This document shows positions 1 through 12,406 of a stretch of 64,000 nt of DNA, one piece after another (the stretch's first letter is position 1; the number at the start of each line of letters is the position of its first letter). The DNA is from Lycorma delicatula (taxonomy: Eukaryota > Arthropoda > Insecta > Hemiptera > Fulgoridae). The notes beneath the pieces were generated by a model. The model worked only from the letters and a program-made list of their open reading frames with translations. It did no database searches and was not told the DNA's origin. The position numbers were made by a program, and so were the translations under genes. The stretch is taken from the NCBI RefSeq assembly GCF_047948215.1, contig NC_134462.1, forward strand, positions 113,535,937 to 113,599,936. Reading direction: 5' to 3'.

Positions 1-719
1 GCATTTTACACAGACACAACTGCACTCACAATACTGCACTGACACGTAACCACTTGACAAACAGCAGCAACAATCAGTAGTAACATATACATCCACTAGT
101 TGCACTAGCTGTGTGAGAGTCTTTCATGAATAATGTTGTGTTAGCGATTTCATTATGGGTTTTATTGCTCACTGTATAATATGGTATTAAATTAATTAAA
201 CTTTTTATCTAACTTTTTGCATTTCTCAACATTTTGAGATCACCTGAACCGAAAAAAGAGAATAAAGCTAAAACACAATCTTCTTATTTATGAGTGTATG
301 TATGTATGTGTTAACACCTATTTTTCTTTATACCTCTGAAACATAGAATTAATAACCATGAAATTTGGAATGGTGACTTATGTATAGAGGCTATTGATTC
401 TATTACATTTTTATGAAAATCTGTCAAGGTAATATGTTAGATCCCTTTTATCTCAGAACTATAATCATGAGATATATTTTTGTGTAAACTTCAGGCAGAG
501 CATTTGAACAGCAATTACTGCAATGCAAACGGATTTTTTTTTTAATTTCTTACATCCCTAAATGTAAAGTCAATCTAAAAAAAAACAAAAAGGAAAGAAT
601 ATATAGATGAAAAGGATAAAAAAAGCCCATGATTATCATCTCAAACTATATACAACTTGGTGAAAAAGTCATTAAAACACTTTTAAAGTACTTTATATTT
701 GTCAACATCATTATCAACA
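1..719. other. AT-rich non-coding stretch with a DR5 repeat copy
   Basis: No gene is visible. Bases about 285-470 resemble two other places in the window (about 22545-22710 and 62080-62190). The shared pattern is a 'tacctctg..aac' block followed by 'attgattctattacatttttatgaaa' or 'gatgccattaaatttttatgaaa'-like text. I treat it as an old dispersed repeat. Confidence 0.4.
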
Positions 720-1215
720 TAATCACTTAATGTTCTACCTGGTGGAAGATCCTTTACACCAGTGCTGTCGCCATTCTGACCCAAGTCTTCTTTTTAACCC
801 CTTGTAGTTTCCAATCTTAATCTCATATATTAACTTCATCCTTCTTCTTCCTCACTTCCTTTCTCCTTCAACTGATTCTTCTGATGCAGCTGTCAAGATT
901 TCACTTCTTCTAACAACATGTCTTAACCAGTTTCCTTTCTTTTGTATATTTCCCGTATAAGTGATCTTTCTTCTTTAATCCTGCTAATTATTTCCTCTTT
1001 CCTCACCTTATTCGTCCATCTTAATTTCTCCAAATTCACATCTCAAAAGCCTCAATCCAGTCCCATCCTTCTTTCTCGTTGTCCATGCTTCAATTCCATA
1101 CAAAAAGACACACAAAATACAGCATCTGGTTAACTCTAAATCAAGACTGTTTCTATACAGTAATTTCCTCTTCTTTCTAAAGCCTTCCTTTGCTACTGCT
1201 ATTCTTTCTTTTATT
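720..1215 (-). pseudogene. LINE reverse transcriptase C-terminal relic
   Basis: Read on the minus strand, this stretch gives broken pieces of the region just after the reverse transcriptase core of an RTE-like non-LTR retrotransposon. Visible pieces are IAVAKEGFRKKRKLLYRN, then FLYGIEAWTTRKKDGTGLRL (the 'LYGxExWT' block), then WLRHVVRRSEILTAASEESV and a basic GRRRMKLI segment. These match in order the C-terminal part of LINE-A (17488-20711) without being the same family. Stops and frameshifts interrupt it and there is no catalytic core, so it is a dead 5'-truncated fragment. The 63-residue plus-strand reading frame at 942 is its antisense shadow. Confidence 0.75.
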
Positions 1216-4200
1216 AATCTATAAATAGTAGAATAAAAACATTTAGAAAACCTCTTTCACACTCTTCACAAATAAAAGAAAAAGGAATCTAAATATTTCT
1301 TGTTTTAAAATTAATGTAATACATAATAAAGAGTGAAACAGGAGTTAAAAGGGGCATAGCTCCCTTCGCAGATGTGACTGTAGTGAGAGGAGATAATTTT
1401 AAAAAAATATTTATAACCAATAACTTCTTTAACAAATCATTCTAGAATTTAAAAATATATATCTTCTATTTGTTATGTTAATTAATAAAAAAAAAAAAAA
1501 ACAATAATAAAGAAATAAATGAAGTTTGATGGTTAATAATTTTTAGATTTATTGTAATAAAAATTTAACCCCTACATAATGTCAAGAAAGTTAGGAACAT
1601 GTAGGAACTGATGTTTTAAAGTTATCTCAACTACTAAAGGTAAACATTTTAATGGGTATTTAATATAACCTTTTTTTTTAATATAGGACCTAACTACCAT
1701 TTATTTATTTATTTATATAGGACCATTTATTAATAATATTTAATAAATAAATGTCTCTAAGTACAGTTATCAATAGAATTTAATATTTATATAATTTTTT
1801 CAAATGATAAAAAAATAATAATCCTTCAAAATGTATAAAAAGAAGTAAAAAAAAAAGAAGAAGCAATGGTAGTCAAGAGTATTGCGATGTGTCTACTATT
1901 ACTAGTGGATACCTCTTCCCTTAACATTGGTTCAGTATACAATCCTGCAATAATACTGCCATTCATAACCCCTCTTCATGTTTGGATTTTGTATGACTTT
2001 TTCACGTTCAAACTAGTAATAAAAAATCAGTTTCATATTTTGATCCTTAACGTACGGTAGATGTTAAGAGCCTCTTTTATTACTAAAAGAACTCTTTTCT
2101 CTCTTACATAAGAAATCTTTCACAAAAATTTAAAATCTTGACAAAAAAAACTTTAAAGTCTGTGGCTCATTCATCCCCATATGAAATTTATGAATATGCA
2201 CATTTTTTTCTGTTATAAAAAATCTAAAAGAGCAAATAATAAATAGATTTAAAAAACTTTATGTTTTTTGTAATATAATACTTCATAAAAACAACGTTTA
2301 CAGCATAAGTAAAATACACTTTTAACTCAATAACAGCCAAAATATTAAACAAGAATATAGCAGGTGTAAAGAAAGTATATATCAAATTAAATTAAACAAT
2401 TCAATATGTAAAACAAACTCTTTCAAAAATAGATTAAACAAATGATTTAAAAAAGCCTGCAATGAGTTGCATATTTCCCGACCACAGTCAAGTTATGCAA
2501 TCCACTTTAAAAAAAAAAAATTCTGCATTTTCAAATATTTTCCAGAAATATTTGATTATACTTAAACCTTTTAATTTTAATTTTTGAAGCCAAGGTGCTC
2601 AACAAAATGAAGAACAAAATGAAGCAGTAACCAAAATTTTTAAAATTAGTATTAGTATCATAGATTTAAAAATTTGGAGGTTCATGCATCAGGTGTTTTT
2701 TTTAAGATTAAAATATTCACTAAAATTGATTTTAGATAAATTAAAATCAGAATTTAAAAAATGATTATTTTTTAAATTTGGAAGCTCTCCCATCAAAGGT
2801 GTAAACTTTACACTCTTCCATCAGAAAGTTTTGAGCGTTAAATTTTGAAATTGAAAAAAAAATATTTTTTTCATTTTGGGGGATCCTATCCAAGGGGAAC
2901 CAATCAATTTTTTAAAATATAAAAAATCCATAAGTCTAAATAAAAATTTTGTAGTTTTCTACAAAAGGGGGTGAATATTTTTTGCTAATTTTTTTTCAAG
3001 AAAAACTAAACAGTAAGTGCTATAAAAAATATTTTTTTAATATTATATGCAATGGGTAACTTGCAAGATGGATTTTAATTTAAAATAAGTTTTTAAAAAT
3101 TAAAAAAAATGTTTTTTGTTTATGAAGATCATTGGAGTAGAACTGGCAAAAAATCTTGATAGTAATTTGAAGGTCCATTACGTACAAAATGTAGATGCAA
3201 TAAATTTTTTTATTGCATCTTATGCAATAAACTTATTTTATTGCAGCATTTTAACTTATTTTATGAAGCAAGATAAAACTAAAAAAAAAATTGATATATA
3301 GTTATTTTTTGAGTAGTGAGTTAATATTAAAAAACGTTTTTGCCAATTTGTAATCTTGAAAAAAACTTCAAATTTTGTTGTAAACATTTTTGCTGAAGTG
3401 TTCCAGTAAAAATTTTAAATTCTACCCAAACATCTCCACTTCTTTTTCCAATTTTCACAAAAATCTTATACATTCTTTTCCCTGAAGGTAGCACTTGTTT
3501 ACTAAGTTTTTGAAGAATCAGACAAAAGGATCTAGAGTTTTTATCATCAGAGTTTTTAAGACATTTTTATCCTCCATAAATTCTCCTTTTGTTAAACTCA
3601 AAACTTTATTTAATACATTGATAAATTTGATCTAGTCTTTGGAATTTTTTTGGTAATTGTTTTATTATATTTTATTTAGTATTTCTTGTTTCTATTTATT
3701 TTTACTGTCAAATAAATTTATTGTTTTATTTTACGTGAAGACTATCTTAAAAGAAACCTGTATTATTTGAAGTAGGTTTACATAAACTAACAAAATTTCA
3801 TACCAATATTCATCACATACTTTGCGGCTCTAATTAAGTTTTTGCAATAGTATTCTTTGATCCATCCAGGCAAATGCTGGGGCAGTTTATTTTCTATTTT
3901 TTTCCTTGGAGTAGGATACCTAATCATTTGTGACTTGATCTATGTAAAACGGACTGGTTAAAGTAAAAAATGCTTTCATGTCAAAAAAAAATTGTTGTAA
4001 TATAAAAAATACAGATCTAGAAAATAGAAAGTTCTTTGAAATATTTGTGTGACACTTTATGGCAGTGAATATAGACAATAATAGTTAGAACAGAAAGGAA
4101 AATTAGATAGGTTGAAAAATTAGGAAATGAAAAGGTTTTGGGTGACCAGGAAAACAGAAAAATTAGTGGCAGAATCTTGTAGAAAAAAACAAAGTGAAAA

Positions 4201-5484
4201 AACAAAGTGGGTTGAAGGAACAACATCTAAGTTGAATTAATTTGTTAACCGAGAATCTTTACAGGGTAATTATGTAAAAACAAATCATGTTCGCAAATTA
4301 CAAATTGGAATATATGAAATAAATCATTATGACTATACAATGTTCTAGTATGAAGGCTAAAAGGCACACAAGTATAAACAATGATACAATAAGCACTTAA
4401 AAACCTTCTGCAGCAATAGACAATATTTGCTAATCACCTCAAATCACTAGAAACAAATCACAAATCCATCAATACTGTCAAAAACCTTGGTATTCTATAG
4501 ATTTACAAAAAAAGGGCCACATCTTAAAATGCTTGAATTATCCATTATACATAATAACATACTAAATGAACAACACCCACAATACAAATTATAAACATTT
4601 TCCATAAACATTCTTAATGGCTGCCTAATTGAAAAGAAAACAGCAGTAACATCAACTGATACTAGCATAAAAACAGGAGCAACAATCACCAAGGATGGTC
4701 AAAAAGACACTAACATTTTAAGTTTTTTAAAAACTTTTTATTCTAAAATTTGGTTCTTTATAGAATTCTTTAAGTTGTCTCTTTCTTCTATCAAATGTGG
4801 TTACCTCACAGCAATATATAAATTATATATATATATTTAATTTACATTATTTTAATTTGTACTAAGTAATATTAATAAAATTTACTTTAAACATATAAAT
4901 TAATGACGTTTTGATTCCCAATGTAATTAAGTAAACAAAGTATTAGTAAAGAATAATAATTATATAGAAAATAAATGAATACATAAAAGAATAAATGAAA
5001 TTACTACGTATGAAACTGAACTGAAAACTAACTGTACTCTGTATTCTATACTAAAACAGTTTAATAGATCATGTTTTCATAAACTGTATAATGAAGAGAT
5101 GGCATATTCTCACCATTCAGAATAATTCTAAATGATTATTCTATTCAGAATAAAATGGATTGAATAAATAATGTTCTCTTTATTTACTTGGTTGAAAATA
5201 TAATTATGATAAAGTTTATTTAATTTTATCATAATTATTTCTCATGTTACTTTTATTAATTATGTTTACTTCAAAAGAGAGGAATGGTGACGACTACTAC
5301 CCTTCTACAGAATTAAAAGTTAAATCATTAAACTAATTCTGTAACAACCGAAAGAGAAAAATAATTGAAAAATATCATATAAAACTTTTAACTACTATAA
5401 TAACTATTTATTTACTTATTTAATAACACATTCTGATACCCAATAATAGCTGTAGGTGGATAATAATGAATTTTGTGGTAAGGG
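1216..5484. other. AT-rich DNA, no gene seen
   Basis: Dominated by A and T runs. The small open frames here (for example 1866-2060, 3116-3301, and 4017-4226 on the minus strand) have no recognisable domain and are what this base composition gives by chance. A block at about 2760-2880 faintly resembles the repeat at 54830-54990. Nothing else is supportable. Confidence 0.5.
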
Positions 5485-5575
5485 ATAAATATTATGACTG
5501 ACTGAAATCTCGAACCCCGGAATCTCTGGATGAAAGGCAGAGGACACTACCACTCTGTCAAAGAGATTGATAAAT
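5485..5575 (-). repeat. SINE-B head fragment
   Basis: The minus strand reads like a decayed tRNA: an A-box-like 'gacagagtggtagtgtcc', a possible anticodon arm, and a B box 'ggggttcgaga'. The bases after the B box (cagtcagtcataatatttatccc) align with the same position in the better-preserved SINE-B copy at 62411-62568. Only the head is present. Confidence 0.5.
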
Positions 5576-5902
5576 AATGAAACAAAGCCAAGTTTAGAGC
5601 GAATGAAATTATTTAAAAAAAAAGAAATGTAACAAATACAGATCATAAAATTATACTTTTTATCCTTTCAATCACCATAGCTGCAAATTATGGACCTCCA
5701 TTTAACCGTCTCTTCTTCATTCCTTCTCAAAAACTGTCGCTACCATTATAATTTAATTTTTTTCATATCTTCCTTCATACACAATTCAAATTAAAAATTT
5801 TTACTATAAAATTCATTTCTCATAATCATCAGCAAAAGAAAAATGTAAACTTTATTATACTTCTGCCTAAAAATAAATACACATCCTAACAATTTGAAAT
5901 CC

Positions 5903-5964
5903 ATATATATATATATATATATATATACATATGTATATATATATATACATATATATATTATATA
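5903..5964. repeat. (TA)n microsatellite
   Basis: About 60 bases of alternating T and A with a few C and G interruptions. A shorter TA tract at 6106-6126 sits inside the next repeat. Confidence 0.95.
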
Positions 5965-5999
5965 AACTATTATACGCATATAAAGAGAAAGGGTTTTCT

Positions 6000-6520
6000 T
6001 TTTTTCGGGATAAACAAGAAAATTACTCAATCTATCACTACTAAATTTTTATCTGTTTCTTGGAATAACTGAGGTTTTTAGATATGTTTAATCTTGAAAA
6101 AAAAGTATATATATATATATATATATGAAGTAGTGGAGGTTTGTCAGTAGAAGTAAAAATTTAATGAATTGAATTAATTAACTACAAACAGCGTTTGAAC
6201 TGAATTATTTGAAACAGTCAAATGAATAGTATTACATAATAATAGAATTAAATTTAAATTAAATAATGTAATCTATCTATACTATTGCATAAAAAGGAAG
6301 AGGTTTTTTTTGTTCAAGATAAATAAAAAAACTATTCGATCTATCGCTACTAAATTTTTATCCATGTTTTTTCGCATAACTGTGAAGGTTTTTGGATGTG
6401 TTTCATCTCAGAAAAAAGAGATTTTCCAGTTGAAGCAAAACTACAAATTGAATTAATGAACTGTGAGTGTCTATTACTGTGTGAGCTGGGTTTTAACTGA
6501 TTGTTTGTGAACTTCTAAAA
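6000..6520 (+). repeat. Two head-to-tail copies of dispersed repeat DR2
   Basis: Two diverged copies (about 6000-6260 and 6300-6520) begin with 'ataaacaa.aaaatta.tc.atctatc.ctactaaatttttatc' and run into 'gtttttggatgtgtttcatct' and an 'aactgtgagtgtctatcactgtgtgagctgg' segment. A longer copy lies at 7030-7680 and another at 28300-28835. The 5' portion ('actcaatctatcactactaaattt') resembles the leader text common near the 5' ends of insect Helitrons, but no Helitron terminus is visible here. Confidence 0.6.
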
Positions 6521-7029
6521 ATCGATTTCTAAATTTTTGAGTTTTTTCCAAGTTTCGAGGGTTAAAATTGTTATTTTTTAATTTTTTTAAACCATGTTAT
6601 TTTTTTATTTTTCTGTAACAAATGAAAAAATCAACCTTATTTTTGGCGAGTGTAATCTTCATGTCAATAAACTAATTTCTAGATTTTTTAAATTTGACCT
6701 TGAAATGGGATGAAGAAAGGTAAAAAAAAATTTGAATGATGATTGTAAATTTTCCCAATCCTGACTATAATAAAAGAGATACTCTGCAGATTTGGACTTG
6801 CAAATACTCTCTAGATAAGTATTTAAATACCATTTTCGGATTTTTTTTAAATTTCTATTTTTTTAAGGGGTGGAAGATATATGGTGCTGTGACTCAACCA
6901 ACACAGCCACTGCCATCATTACTATATGTGTGACTGGCTGCACCTCCCTCTGGTTACTTGACTGTAAAACATAAAATTAAAAGATTGATCGCTACGGGAA
7001 ATACAAGTAACCAAATAGCACAGGCAAAG

Positions 7030-7680
7030 CTGCAGAGGGTTTTTATTTGTTCAGGATAAACAAAAATCTGCTCAATCAATTGCAACCAAATTTTTACCTA
7101 TGTTTCTTGGCACAAGTGAAAAGATTTTTAGATGTATTTCATCTTGAAAAAAAAAATATATGTATATAATTATGTATTATTATATGTTTTGCTATATAAT
7201 TATGTAGTAGCGGAAATTTGTTGGTTGAAGGGCAAACTTTAATGAACTGAATTAACTGTGAACTGTGAGTCTCTATCACTGTATGAACTGGATTTGAACT
7301 GAATAATTTGAATCAATCGAATGAATAATATTACAAAAATAATAGAATTAGATTTACATTACATAAAATATAAAATAAATTTAAAAAAATTCTGTTTAAC
7401 AATAATGTGTTTCCTGTGAGGACTGCATGTGATGCTAGAGTGGTGAGGTATGCAAGAACCTCGTGGGAAGCTAGACCAACCATCACCATCATCTGGTAAC
7501 CAACGTGGTGCCTCTGGGGAGCAGTTTTAAGAAGTGCAATGGGGTGCTTTCATAATATCTCTGCAAACAATCAATTTTCACAATTTAAACTGGTTATTTG
7601 TTAGTAAGTTGAAGGCTAACTTTTGCATATATCAGGTACATTCTCGATCTAACAGATCACAGTGACTCATAAATGTGTAT
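7030..7680 (+). repeat. Dispersed repeat DR2, longer copy
   Basis: Aligned with 28383-28835 over about 450 bases: 'gttgaagg.c.aactttaatgaact', 'actatcactgt.tga.ctggatttgaactgaataat', 'ttcctgtg.gg.actgc.tgtga', and 'atgcaa.ggggtgct.t.ataatatctctgcaaacaa'. The copies differ by many substitutions and small indels, so both are old. The open frame at 28624-28911 falls inside the other copy and does not stay open here, so the repeat is non-coding. Confidence 0.7.
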
Positions 7681-7684
7681 AAAT

Positions 7685-8290
7685 AATAAAAATGTAAATG
7701 TTCATTTGTTCAAAATCTTAAATCTCCAAAAGTTCTTCACAGATTACTTTGAAATTTTGACACAATGTTGCATTCGAATACGCGTGTGTTTTTATATACT
7801 TACTAAGATATATATATATACCTAAGATGTCATACCTGCAACAGGTAAAAACATGCTTTTTTTTAAAAAACAGCACTATCTGTTATACATAAATGCAACA
7901 CACACTATACTAAATACTTTACGATTCCAAAATCGGAAAAGGGAAAAATCAGAAAAGGTAAAAGGTAAAAAGGGAGAAGGGGTAAATTGGAAAAATAAAA
8001 GGTCAAAAGGGGAAGGGTAAAGGGAAATAATGAAGTATAAACAGGGAAGGAAATGGAAGAGGGAAAGGGGAAATAGGGGACTGAAAGGGAATATGGTAAA
8101 ATGAGAAAAAGGAAGTTAGGGAAAAGGGAAAAAGGAAAAGAGAGAAAGGGTAAAAGGAGAAAAAGGGAAAGATTAAATTTTGTGAAGTTCTGTAATGTTC
8201 ATTTTGTTAATATTTTATCAAACTTTCAATTGTGTTCATTTAATATGTATAATGTTTGTCTGTTTGTTAGTTACTGCATCATGTGAGAAC
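7685..8290 (+). repeat. Helitron-like relic with homopurine tract
   Basis: From about 7930 to 8175 the plus strand is nearly all A and G (gggaaa-type units). The bases that follow ('attaaattttgtgaagttctgtaatgtt...ttttatcaaactttcaattgtgttcatttaatat') match the end of the well-defined Helitron at 41296-41938, which also has a homopurine tract immediately before the same text. The 3' terminus itself is missing here. The 61-residue frame at 8101 is a by-product of the purine tract. Confidence 0.65.
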
Positions 8291-8639
8291 CAACCAAACA
8301 ATTACTTTTAAGTTTGCAGGACACATTTGCGTTATCCTGGGAAAGGTTTTAAGCCACTGATCTTCAAGGACTAGCTCCCTTGAAGGTTAAGAAATTAAAA
8401 ATATTCATTATTTCTTTGACCCCCAAAGAAGGGTAAAGTTGTGAATTAAATATATCCATTAAGGAAAGAATAGAGTAATCATTTTTGTTCATTATAATAC
8501 TTCAGCCATGGCAAAGAAATAAATAATGAATTTTTTATTGTTAAAGGTGTGTGTAGTTTACTTACCATTATTCTTATTTTGTAATTTAGTTTCTTTTACA
8601 CGTTTCTATAAAGCCTGAAACTATAATTATTATTTATTA

Positions 8640-8904
8640 GTATTATTCTCACAACCATGAGGATAACATATAGTGCAAGGGCCCAAGGGGTGGAACCCTC
8701 TGAGTAGATGGGAATGGCGACTGAAACAAGTTCTGCGTGTCCCTCTGGTAAATTGGGAGTAATGAGCAAAGCAAGCTCTGCAGCCATGGGATAGATCTCT
8801 TGGCCCTGGGAGGCCCTGAGGAGCTTCTGAGTTGGCTCTGGGTTTTGCCTGGACTGACCTGAGCCCTGAGGGTCCAGGTTCTAGCTAAACAAGCCAGCTA
8901 GTTA
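8640..8904. other. GC-richer 250 bp island, unidentified
   Basis: This stretch is much richer in G and C than its surroundings (for example around 8770-8880 with repeated 'ccctgagg/ggccctg' text). It ends sharply where repeat DR3 begins. I see no tRNA boxes and no coding frame with a recognisable domain. A SINE-like insertion or a piece of a GC-rich transposon are both possible. Confidence 0.3.
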
Positions 8905-9995
8905 TTAATAAAAAGGCAAAAAAAGGGTTGTTCTTGGCTTTGTCCTTGACATGTTATTATTTCAAATACACAATAGGATTTTTAATATTAATGGCCTACC
9001 TATGCAATATTTAAAAAATAACTGCAAAAATAAACCAGTTATTAATAAAAAGTCTAGTAAGAATTTCCCAAAAAAAAAACATTCTTCTTATTACATCTGT
9101 TTTCTCAATTATTAATAATTAATTTTTAACAAAGTTATTACCTGTAACTTCTACTTACACTAGATATGCTAAGTTAATATAATTTAATTATCTCATGTTT
9201 TGTCAGTTTTATTAAATTATTGAAAAGTTAGTTTACGAACCATTTTGCGGGTCTTACACCTGTTTTACAAAATTGATATTTATATATTTTATGCATTTTA
9301 GTAAACCTTACTAAAATGAGTATGTTTTAACCAACTCGATAGCTTACACCATTATTACAAAATTTTAATATTGATGGCCATTTTGAGGTGAACCCAACAG
9401 CCAATCATGGCCATTTGTGTAGTTTTGTAACCCTCTAACAGTGCTTAATCAAAATCAAAATCCAAGACAAAAGTGTTTACACACATACATACATTAGAAT
9501 TTAATAATGAATTGTTCGTTTGTTGAAAAATTTGAATTTAATTTGACTCCTTTGGTCACAAAATAATTTTACCTTAAAAATTATGCATTGAAACCTTTGA
9601 CATTTTTATCCAAATTATACTGTATTTTGAATGTAATTGCTTAAAAAAGTCAAAATCTTTACTTAAAACATTTTCAGCCCCATTTGACCTTGCTCAGCAG
9701 CTATCACATAACATTCTTAATAAAAGTTAAGACTTGAAAATTATCAGACATTATAAAAAATATTTTTTAACTCTTAGATCAGGTCCCATGGGACTCCATA
9801 TTTTTTAAAATTTCCCATGTTGTTTATATTAGTACTAGATATAGTTGGATTTTCAGTCTTGAAAATTAAAGTTTAAAAATGTTGATATTTTAAGTATGAG
9901 TCTCATTCAGCCTTCTTGTTTTTTGGGGTTTAAAAACTTTTTGTTGAAGTAATTATTTACTTCAATAAGCTGGCTCAATTTGGTACAATGTTATT
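8905..9995 (+). repeat. Dispersed repeat DR3, copy 1 (about 1.1 kb)
   Basis: Shares a series of blocks, in order, with 45878-46640: 'aaaaaggcaaaaaaagg', 'cttggctttgtccttgac', 'ttttaccttaaaaattatgcatt', 'cagctatcac/cagctacc', 'cccatgggactccatattttttaaaat', 'tcccatgttgt', and a final 'taagta.gaatct' block. No open frame of note. It is probably the body of an old transposon family whose ends I cannot define. Confidence 0.65.
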
Positions 9996-10792
9996 CAGCA
10001 AGGTAAAAAAATGAGTTTATTAAAAAAAAAAAATAAGAATTGAATATCATGATGCCTCCTTGTCCAATGAAAAAATAAGAAAATTAAAAACATAGAAATG
10101 ATATAAAAGTTTTACTGTCAAATTTCATTTCTCTGAAATCTAGACTCTAATCTAATTTTTCTTTAAAAAACGTTTTCGACAAATGTTATCTAGAATAAAG
10201 TTACTACCAGAGGACAAGAAGAATTTCATCTACAAAATAAAAAATACAGAAAAAATACTATTGATAACCTTCTTCTTTTTTTGAAGACAGTTAAAAGAAT
10301 AACTCTAATTAGGCTTCAAACAGAAATTACTGAGAAAATAAATAAGTTATAATGATAGAAAACTATTTTGAATTTTGGAATATGACTTACAGAATATTTA
10401 TTATTTTCCTATATATATCTTGTTAATTCAAACATTATAAACAGAACATTATAGAAATAAGTACAGTAACTCCAAGTTTTGGAAGCACAGTTTGGATGGA
10501 AACTATTCTGTTGCAATGCAAGAGTGTGGGAAAACAAACACATTGCCTGAGCGCCTATCTTTCTGCAGTCAGCAGAAGGATTTTATCGCATTTCCTTCCC
10601 CGCCTTACATACTCCCAATGTACCTGCTCATCAATAGCAGCACATACGCATATGTAAGTAAAATGAACTACTGTACATCAGCTGACTACTCTTACAAAAC
10701 TCCAACTTAGTACTATAAAGAAAGATAAATATTAAAAAAAGAACAAACATATAAACACACAAATAATTTAAACAGGAAGTATAAAAAATTAC
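9996..10792. other. AT-rich DNA with one possible terminal exon
   Basis: No firm gene. On the minus strand a 'ctgctgactgcag' acceptor at 10563 is followed by a 20-codon stretch ending in TAG at 10503. It could belong with the exon-like blocks upstream (10793-12405), but its frame does not match them. Confidence 0.2.
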
Positions 10793-10901
10793 CTGGTAAC
10801 CAGCTAACTTGAGACAAGAACTGTACGAGAAAGTAGATAAACTGCATCCCATACAAACTGGTTGTTTCAAAATTCTTGGAAGACTTCAGAGAAATTTCTT
10901 C
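10793..10901 (-). other. Putative internal exon (109 bp), host gene unknown
   Basis: On the minus strand this block has a good 3' splice site before it ('gtttccttttcag') and a good 5' splice site after it ('ccag|gtaatt'). One frame is open throughout and gives EEISLKSSKNFETTSLYG followed by MQFIYFLVQFLSQVSWLP. I do not recognise the protein. The block is less AT-rich than its flanks. It is unproven: joined directly to the exon-like block at 11366-11500 it would be out of frame, so either an exon is missing, a splice site is wrong, or this is not an exon. Confidence 0.3.
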
Positions 10902-11365
10902 CTGAAAAGGAAACGAATGGGTGTCAAATAAGGACAAAATGTAAAAGATATAAGCACTACATTTAATGGATTAGTTTCTGCAGGTCACTAAAAAAAAATT
11001 AAAAGTAATACTAAAGTATTAGTAATATGTTAGATTCAATTTAACTGATAGTTAGCTACATGCTGTAACTACTTAGTAATACCTGACAACAATAGTAGTT
11101 TTTTATATACAGTAGTATCATTAAGGAAAAAAATTAATTTAAAAATAAAATTTGGAAAAATAATTCTAAAATGAGGAGATTTTGGCTTAGTGTTTATGAA
11201 ATCAAGATAGCGAAAAGAAAAATGAGAGAATAAAATATAAAATGATGTACAAAACAGGGCTTAAGATTAAAAACACTTTTATAAATATTTCTTCCAAATA
11301 AAGATATATATTTAAAAAGAATATCACGGAAAGTAGGAAGAAAGTTTTACAAATATTGTCAATAC

Positions 11366-11500
11366 CTAACCACAAATAAGAGACATTTAATGTGCTAAGT
11401 ATCATATAGTCGACCTCCATGGCAGAGTTGGTGCCATTTCTACAACTCATTCGAAGGATGTGGTTCAAGTCTTGCTCAGGCATTGTAGTTTTTTCACATG
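11366..11500 (-). other. Putative coding exon with possible start codon
   Basis: Minus-strand block bounded by 'aattaattttttatag' on the 5' side and 'gttag|gtattg' on the 3' side. One frame is open across it. It contains an ATG at 11483 and reads MPEQDLNHILRMSCRNGTNS then AMEVDYMILSTLNVSYLWL. Composition is close to coding DNA and unlike the flanks. I do not recognise the protein. If the ATG is the true start, the block at 12155-12405 would be the 5' untranslated exon. The exit phase does not fit the open frame of the next block (10793-10901). The 93-residue frame extending to 11202 just reads on into the intron-like DNA. Confidence 0.35.
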
Positions 11501-12154
11501 CTATAAAAAATTAATTTCATTATCAACTATCAGCAGGTGTTTCAGATCCAGTCAGAGCAAAACAGAATATAGAGTAGTTAATTGCTGTTGGGCTTTCTCT
11601 TCTCCTTTAAGTCAATTAAAGACATTCAATCCACTTATTTAAAGAATTAAACGTACGAATACGTAAATTACGTCTAGATTAAATAAATATGAAAACCTAG
11701 CTTTAAAACTTTTACTACAAACCCGATTTTAATTGATGATTATTGAGTTCCTATGCTATTCGCCGTATTACTTTTATAAACCCCGATAGTGAATCACTGA
11801 AGTAACAGAATACAAAAAAAATAATACTACTAAAAATCAACACATATTATTATACATATAATAAAGGATTCATGCCTAATTTAAATACAGTAAATAAGAT
11901 TTTTAATGAATTTAACAACAGATAATTTATTAACGTTATTACAATTAAGTACAGGTTATCTATCTAGGTAAATAACAAAAAAAAATAATCTCGAGTTGGA
12001 AGAATATATTATAAAAAATAATGTTCAGAAAAACTACACAAGTGTGTTTAGTGTTTTTAACTTAGGTCAAGGTTAGTTCGAACAAGATACAAAAAACTTA
12101 AAAACAAAACTTATTATAAATTATCATAAATAAAATACAATTCATTGTAATCAC

Positions 12155-12405
12155 CTATACTTTTGCCGCGAATTGATTTTCAAGAACAGTTCTTATTCTT
12201 GCCTGTTCAATTCATAACGTTTGAAACACAAACATGCAAATAATAATTAATTGACGCACAACGGTAAGCAGACGTTTACAAGTTACTGTTTCATCATACT
12301 AATACGAGCTCGGGTTCCTCCGCTTGCTGTCGTTAATAATCGAATCGGTGTCCAATATAGTGCCTGTTGAGACGTGTATTTGTTAGTTACCAGTCTGCAA
12401 CACAA
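12155..12405 (-). promoter_or_regulatory. Putative 5' exon / promoter region of a minus-strand gene
   Basis: GC content rises clearly here (CG dinucleotides, 'cgagctcgggttcctccgcttgctgtcg'). On the minus strand the block ends in a plausible donor ('gtatag|gtgatt') 650 bases before the exon-like block with the ATG. No TATA box or initiator is convincing. A SINE-A has inserted at its upstream edge (target duplication 12393-12406), so if this is a promoter the SINE has pushed the upstream sequence about 330 bases away. Confidence 0.25.
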
Positions 12406-12406
12406 C

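Noticed and set aside
5485..5575. Functional tRNA gene
   Set aside because: Boxes are visible, but the acceptor arms do not pair and the sequence continues as SINE-B.
8101..8286. Lysine/arginine-rich 61-residue frame
   Set aside because: Produced by the homopurine tract of a Helitron relic; low complexity, no domain.
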